DNA of 45,591 bases from Spirochaetota bacterium (GTDB lineage Bacteria > Spirochaetota > Spirochaetia > JABEVK01), in assembly GCA_020049045.1 (NCBI GenBank), contig JAIFLN010000081.1, positions 1 to 45,591 on the forward strand, in the 5' to 3' direction. A program made the translations under genes and the position numbers. Positions within the stretch are counted from its first letter, which is position 1. Each line of letters begins with the position of its first letter. The notes beneath the pieces were generated by a model that searched no databases, had not been told where the DNA came from, and saw nothing but the letters and a program-made list of their open reading frames with translations. Positions 41,218-45,591 of the stretch are shown here, one piece after another.

Positions 41218-43366
41218 GAAGCTTTTGAATTTCTGATCCAGAAACGGGTCGGGAAAACAGGTAACCCTGGCCCTGGTCGCAACCGAGTGACCGAAGGACC
41301 GCCAGATGATCTCTGTCTTCAATACCCTCGGCGGTGGTTTGCAGCCCGAGCGAGCGGGCCAGCTGGACAATCGAACCGAGAAGGGCATGCGACTTGTCGG
41401 TCTGGGAAAGGGGTCGGACAAAAGACTGGTCGATCTTCAACTTGTCAAAGGGGTAGTGTTGCAGATAGGACAAGGCCGAGTACCCTGTGCCGAAGTCATC
41501 CAGGGCCAAACGGATACCACGTTTCTTCAGGTCTTCCAAGGTTTGATCCACCACCGGATTGTCCTTGATCAGGGCCGATTCCGTCACCTCGAGAATCAAT
41601 CTGCCGGGATCCAGACCGACTCGGTCGAGAATGGCGTCGACCTCGAGAGCCAAGGTGCCGGTCCTCAGCTGAACTCCTGAAACGTTCACCGAAACGCTGA
41701 TGTCCTGGGGCCACTTCTGGGTTTGGAGGCAGGCTTGTTCCAGAACCCAAAGGCCCAGAGTAAGGATCAGCTCAGAATCTTCAGCCAAAGGAATGAAGAC
41801 TGCGGGGGAAACAAGTCCCCTGAGGGGGTGATTCCAACGCACAAGAGCCTCAACCCCGAGCATTTGGCCCCCGTCCAAATCTACGATAGGCTGGTAGACA
41901 AGAAACAGTTCCTCTCTATTGAGGCACCCCCGCAAGTCCTCCCTGAGATTGTTTTGTAGCAGGAAGGTATCCATCATTTCCTTCGAAAACAGCACCATCT
42001 GGTTGCGGCCGCGGCTCTTGGCGGTACGCAAGGCAAGGTCAGCGCAACGCAACCACCATTCGGTGCTCGTGGCATCCTGCCAAAACGTTGCACCCAATCG
42101 GAACCCTGCTTCAAAACGGTCTCCAGCTACAGTAAAGGGGCTTTCCAACTCGGTCATCAGTTGTTCCAAAGACTTCCAGGTTTCGCTCGGTGAACCTTTC
42201 ATCGGTACCAACAGGGCAAACTCGTCACCATCCAAGCGCGCCGCCACCACGGTTGCAGGTAGGAGCTTGAGCAATCTGGCTGAGATTTCTTTCAGCAGGT
42301 TGTCGCCAAAGAGGTGCCCCCTTGATTCGTTGATGTCTTTGAATGACACCAGGCCGATCAAGACCAAACAATGGTCGTCAGCGGGTGCTCCTGCAACAAA
42401 CAAATCATCAAGGATGGTCCGGAACGTGTGGCGGTTGAGCAAACCTGTCAGGCTGTCGAACCGGGACAAACGGAGAACTTCGAGCTCCTGAAGACGGGTC
42501 GCGCTGATGTCCGCACCCAAGCCCCGCCATCCGGTGAGAACCCCGTGATCATCCCGAAGTGGTCTTCCTGACAGGGACCACCAGCGGTTTCCACCAAGGG
42601 CGACTTGAACCACAAGGTTCCGGAACGGAACCCCCGCATCGAGAATTTTCTGCTCGGAGGGCATAAGAAACCGGCCGACGAGTTCTTCGGCAGTGGTTCC
42701 GAAAAGCTGGGCCAACCGGGGGGAGACCGAGGTCAGACGGCCTTGGGCATCGGTTTCCCAGAGCCCCTCGCTTCCCCCTTCTTCAAATTCGTTCAAGAGG
42801 TGCGATACCAAAGTTTTCTGTTTGTCCAGTTCGGCTTCGGCCAGCACCCGGGCGTCGAAAACCTTGGACATGGTCAAAACCAGCGTTGTGATGGCCAGGC
42901 CGAAAGCGACAAGCAGTATTTCGGGAACCCAAAGGTCGGGAAAGGGTGCCCGTGAGATGGCAAACCCCGCGCCAGCAGTGAAGGTGGCTGTAAAGGCGAC
43001 GGCAGCTGCAGGCAGGGTCATCTTTGAAAGCCCGCCTGCTGCCAACAGACCGGTGGCGAACGCTGCCAGAACCACCGCCCGTTCGGGTGAGCTCTCCGGG
43101 AAAATCCCAACCAAGAGAGAGGCAAAGACTACGGCCTCGATCACAGCGTGGGCCACCATCCAGCCGGTAGAGGGTACAGTGCGAAGGGAAACGGCCCACC
43201 ACAACGCCGCCATCAGTGTGGTCACAGCTGCCCATGTGAGCAAGAAGGTCTGGTTGGCTTCAGACCAGAAATAGAGTGTCAGTAGGATGACGTCAACCAA
43301 AGTAAAGAGTTGAATGGGAGGAATAAGGCGCCAGAGCCCCTGGCGGCGGGCTTCCTGCAGGGTCAT
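41198..43366 (-). CDS. Membrane GGDEF-EAL protein: probable c-di-GMP phosphodiesterase
   Basis: 722 residues from the ATG at 43366 (12 more codons are open, but they would overlap the divergent start). Residues 15-170 hold about five to six membrane helices. A PAS-like domain follows at about 190-290 (EGLWETDAQGRLTSVSPRLAQLFG). The GGDEF domain has a changed signature, DGDEF (379-383), so cyclase activity is doubtful though GTP binding may remain. The EAL domain (475-722) has the intact EAL at 506-508 in GVEALVRWNHP, NVSGVQL, EVTESAL, LDDFGTGYSAL, DKLKIDQSFV and AEGIED, all needed for catalysis. It should hydrolyse c-di-GMP at the inner membrane, possibly tuned by its sensor. Confidence 0.93.
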   Translation of the reverse strand: MTLQEARRQGLWRLIPPIQLFTLVDVILLTLYFWSEANQTFLLTWAAVTTLMAALWWAVSLRTVPSTGWMVAHAVIEAVVFASLLVGIFPESSPERAVVLAAFATGLLAAGGLSKMTLPAAAVAFTATFTAGAGFAISRAPFPDLWVPEILLVAFGLAITTLVLTMSKVFDARVLAEAELDKQKTLVSHLLNEFEEGGSEGLWETDAQGRLTSVSPRLAQLFGTTAEELVGRFLMPSEQKILDAGVPFRNLVVQVALGGNRWWSLSGRPLRDDHGVLTGWRGLGADISATRLQELEVLRLSRFDSLTGLLNRHTFRTILDDLFVAGAPADDHCLVLIGLVSFKDINESRGHLFGDNLLKEISARLLKLLPATVVAARLDGDEFALLVPMKGSPSETWKSLEQLMTELESPFTVAGDRFEAGFRLGATFWQDATSTEWWLRCADLALRTAKSRGRNQMVLFSKEMMDTFLLQNNLREDLRGCLNREELFLVYQPIVDLDGGQMLGVEALVRWNHPLRGLVSPAVFIPLAEDSELILTLGLWVLEQACLQTQKWPQDISVSVNVSGVQLRTGTLALEVDAILDRVGLDPGRLILEVTESALIKDNPVVDQTLEDLKKRGIRLALDDFGTGYSALSYLQHYPFDKLKIDQSFVRPLSQTDKSHALLGSIVQLARSLGLQTTAEGIEDRDHLAVLRSLGCDQGQGYLFSRPVSGSEIQKLLKQTLW

Positions 43367-43371
43367 AGAAA

Positions 43372-43378
43372 TAGTGTA
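43372..43378. promoter_or_regulatory. Shared bidirectional -10 between the EAL and transferase genes
   Basis: TAGTGTA read forward gives TAGTGT (43372-43377), 23 nt before the transferase ATG; read in reverse it gives TACACT (43378-43373), 6 nt before the EAL ATG. One near-symmetrical element could serve both divergent genes. -35 elements are weak. Confidence 0.4.
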
Positions 43379-43400
43379 CGATGCTGAACAAAGGAATTCC

Positions 43401-44477
43401 ATGAACTTTGCGAAGCGAATAACCCCTAAGCAGTTTCTTCCCGCTGACTGGGATCAGGCCTGGGCCCTCGGTTGGTTCCGCATGCGTCAAACGTTGTTCA
43501 CCACGCACTTTCTGGAATTTGAGCGGCAGTTCTATTCGGCCGTCTGGCTTCGCGTCGGGCTGCCGACGCTGGCCCCCGATAAAACCTTCCTGGAACTCAA
43601 AAAGCGCAACCGTCGTTTTCGTGTCGAGTTTGCCGCAGTGGAACCTTCAGGCCCCGATGCGGTTCACGAAGAGCTGTATCAACGCTACCGTCGTTCTCTC
43701 GCCTTCGAGCCGGCGGACACCCTTCATGATCTGCTGTTTGGTCAGGAGGAACAGACCCATTTTTCCACCTGGGAGGTCAACCTTTACGATGGTGAGAAGC
43801 TCATTGCCTCGGGGAGTTTTGACCTGGGGGAAAAGGCCGCTGCCGGTATCACCAGCTACTACGACCCCTTGTACCACAAGCACAGCTTGGGTAAGTACTT
43901 GATCTACTGCAAGATGGAGTGGTGCCGGGACCGTGGCTTCGATTGGTTTTACCCCGGCTACGCCGCCCCGGGTCAACCGAGGTTCGACTACAAATGGGCC
44001 ATGGGCGCTTCCACCCTCGAATATTTGGACCTCTTCGGTGGGGCGTGGCGGCCCCGCGACCGCAGCATAGCACCCCCCGACCCGCTGCAAGCGATGCGCG
44101 AGCGTCTGACGGCCTTGGTGTCGCTGTTGGAAGGGCGGGGTTTCCAGCCGCGGCTGCTGCATTTTCTGCACCTCGACATCAACCTGAATCCCCAGGTTCA
44201 GGGCGTGGGCCTTTTTGACTTCCCCGTCTTCATCGACTGCTTTCCTTCGCCGGAAAAACCGCCTGCTCTGGTGGCCGTCTTTGATCCGAGGGACGGGCGT
44301 TACTACTTGCTGGTGTGCCGCACGGTGTACCAGTTCGAAGCGTTGCCCGACGCCCCCGGGACACCTTTGGTGTTTGCTTCGGATCTGCTCCTGATTGAGC
44401 GGGTGCTGTTTGCCGGCGAAGAAGCCCAGGTGGCGGCATCCTCGTGCTACACTGTAAGGCTACAGGAGCCTTTATGA
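43401..44477 (+). CDS. Arginyltransferase (ATE)-like protein
   Basis: 358 residues; AAGGAA lies just before the ATG. The central part resembles the C-terminal GNAT-fold domain of arginyl/leucyl-tRNA-protein transferases: [54 protein letters not shown] and FDYKWAMG. In that family the enzyme moves an amino acid from tRNA to a protein N-terminus to mark it for degradation. The N-terminal Cys cluster of canonical ATE/Bpt is missing: the first Cys comes only in [10 protein letters not shown]. There is also an extra domain of about 110 residues at the C-terminus. It is a divergent member whose activity is unproven. The stop overlaps the aminotransferase start (ATGA). Confidence 0.75.
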   Translation: MNFAKRITPKQFLPADWDQAWALGWFRMRQTLFTTHFLEFERQFYSAVWLRVGLPTLAPDKTFLELKKRNRRFRVEFAAVEPSGPDAVHEELYQRYRRSLAFEPADTLHDLLFGQEEQTHFSTWEVNLYDGEKLIASGSFDLGEKAAAGITSYYDPLYHKHSLGKYLIYCKMEWCRDRGFDWFYPGYAAPGQPRFDYKWAMGASTLEYLDLFGGAWRPRDRSIAPPDPLQAMRERLTALVSLLEGRGFQPRLLHFLHLDINLNPQVQGVGLFDFPVFIDCFPSPEKPPALVAVFDPRDGRYYLLVCRTVYQFEALPDAPGTPLVFASDLLLIERVLFAGEEAQVAASSCYTVRLQEPL

Positions 44478-45591
44478 CCCCCAGCCCCGACCGAACCGCC
44501 GCCGATTACATCGCCCTTGAGAACCGTCTGGGGGCTCACAATTACCATCCTCTCGACGTGGTGCTGACCCGCGGAGAAGGGGTCTGGGTGTGGGATGTGG
44601 AAGGGCGCAAGTACCTGGACTGCCTGGCCAGCTATTCGGCGGTGAATCAGGGGCACAGCCACCCCCGCATTTTGAAGGCCCTGGTCGATCAGGCCTCGCG
44701 TTTGTCGTTGACCAGCCGGGCCTTCCGCAACGACCAGTTGCCGCTGCTGTACGAGAAACTGAACGCGCTCACCGGCTATGGTCAGTATCTGATGATGAAC
44801 TCGGGTGCCGAGGCCGTGGAGACCGGGGTTAAGGCGGCCCGCAAATGGGGGTATGAAAAGAAAAGGATAGCCGAGGGGCAGGCCGAGATTGTTGTGGCCG
44901 CAGGAAACTTCCACGGCCGTACCACCACGGTGGTCTCGTTTTCCACCGAGGAGCAGTACCGCCGGAACTTCGGCCCGTTCACCCCCGGCTTCCGCGTCAT
45001 CCCCTACGGTGACCTCGAGGCCCTGGAGGCCGCCCTCGGGCCGAACACAGCAGCCTTTTTGGTTGAACCCATTCAGGCCGAAGCGGGCATTCTTCTTCCC
45101 CCCGACGGGTACCTCAAGGGAGCCGCCGAACTGTGCCGCCGCCACAACGTTCTTTTGATGCTGGACGAAATTCAGACAGGCTGGGGGCGGACCGGCAAGC
45201 TCTTCGCCTGGGAGTGGGAAGACGCGCGACCCGACGTGGTGCTGGTGGGAAAGGCTCTGGCTGGGGGGTTCTACCCCGTCAGCGCGGTGCTGTCGAGTGC
45301 CGAGATTCTGGGGGTTTTCCGGCCGGGCGACCACGGTTCCACCTTTGGTGGCAATCCGCTGGCCTGCGCGGTGGCACAGGCGGCGCTGGATGTCCTGGTC
45401 GAGGAGGATCTGGCTGGTAGGGCGAACGAGACAGGTGACTACTTCCGGTCGGAATTGAGCCGGCTCAAGCACCCCGGTATCACCGAAATTCGGGGAAGGG
45501 GCCTTCTCATCGGGGTGGAGCTGAACCAAAAGGCCCGCCCGGTGGCCGAGGCGATGCAGGCCCGGGGTGTCTTGGTCAAGGATACCCATGG
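44474..45591 (+). CDS. rocD: Ornithine--oxo-acid aminotransferase, 3' partial
   Basis: The frame runs off the window after about 372 residues; full-length enzymes are about 400. It is a class III PLP aminotransferase: [90 protein letters not shown] and the PLP lysine in [15 protein letters not shown]. These blocks match ornithine aminotransferase better than acetylornithine or GABA transaminases. It converts ornithine and 2-oxoglutarate to glutamate semialdehyde and glutamate, linking arginine breakdown with proline. AGGAG precedes the ATG, and it is coupled to the arginyltransferase-like gene. Confidence 0.92.
   Translation, partial: MTPSPDRTAADYIALENRLGAHNYHPLDVVLTRGEGVWVWDVEGRKYLDCLASYSAVNQGHSHPRILKALVDQASRLSLTSRAFRNDQLPLLYEKLNALTGYGQYLMMNSGAEAVETGVKAARKWGYEKKRIAEGQAEIVVAAGNFHGRTTTVVSFSTEEQYRRNFGPFTPGFRVIPYGDLEALEAALGPNTAAFLVEPIQAEAGILLPPDGYLKGAAELCRRHNVLLMLDEIQTGWGRTGKLFAWEWEDARPDVVLVGKALAGGFYPVSAVLSSAEILGVFRPGDHGSTFGGNPLACAVAQAALDVLVEEDLAGRANETGDYFRSELSRLKHPGITEIRGRGLLIGVELNQKARPVAEAMQARGVLVKDTH

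Noticed and set aside
44447-45589. Long minus-strand frame (380 codons) at the window end
   Set aside because: The plus strand encodes a full set of ornithine aminotransferase motifs through to the window edge; the minus frame is its shadow.
1-45591. CRISPR arrays, tRNA or rRNA genes, insertion sequences, integrase and att sites
   Set aside because: I looked for regularly spaced repeats, cloverleaf-like ends, transposase motifs and terminal repeats and saw none. The caspase paralogues are diverged gene copies, not a mobile repeat.

Overview
The window is gene-dense, GC-rich DNA from a didermic (Gram-negative-type) bacterium that uses class I ribonucleotide reductase. Lipoproteins with loose lipoboxes, a RmlD-RmlB fusion, tandem membrane-anchored caspase-like proteins, a GGDEF/EAL protein and many sugar genes would fit a free-living spirochaete (Spirochaetota). 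That assignment is a low-confidence guess, because no rRNA, tRNA or other marker gene is present. Most genes form short operons with 4-nt ATGA/GTGA/TTGA overlaps. Several first genes of operons have no Shine-Dalgarno but a TANNNT hexamer 5-9 nt before the start codon, which suggests leaderless transcripts.

Layout. 1-3.4 kb: end of a PabB-PabC folate fusion coupled to a RmlD-RmlB dTDP-rhamnose fusion. 3.5-7.4 kb: a lipoprotein, convergent to a TetR/GH3 beta-glucosidase pair. 7.4-20 kb: an accessory island with a broken caspase copy, two intact caspase-like (C14) membrane proteins, a broken divergent AAA/DUF4143 ATPase, and a type I restriction-modification operon (hsdM-hsdS-HEPN-MNT-hsdR) carrying an embedded HEPN/nucleotidyltransferase pair. 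19.9-25.5 kb: a frame-broken class Ic-type nrdB under two NrdR boxes, a RluA-family pseudouridine synthase, a hybrid histidine kinase, an Rsm22-like methyltransferase and an MFS exporter.

25.6-31.9 kb: a LacI-controlled sugar operon (ABC ATPase, permease, binding lipoprotein, terminator, FucU/RbsD mutarotase, PfkB kinase, small protein) with matching palindromic operators before lacI and before the ABC genes. 31.9-36 kb: a NodB-type deacetylase, a second ABC transporter (SsuABC/NMT1 type) and an Old Yellow Enzyme. 36-40.7 kb: two GH127-type beta-L-arabinofuranosidase genes, one frame-broken, divergent from an AraC regulator. 40.8-45.6 kb: an unknown protein, a GGDEF/EAL protein, an arginyltransferase-like protein, and an ornithine aminotransferase that runs off the window.

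Four coding regions (caspase remnant, ATPase, nrdB, GH127) share one defect: a short internal stretch of roughly 10-35 codons is missing and the frame changes at the junction. Either decay or small assembly deletions could explain this, and it should be settled before the genes are called dead.
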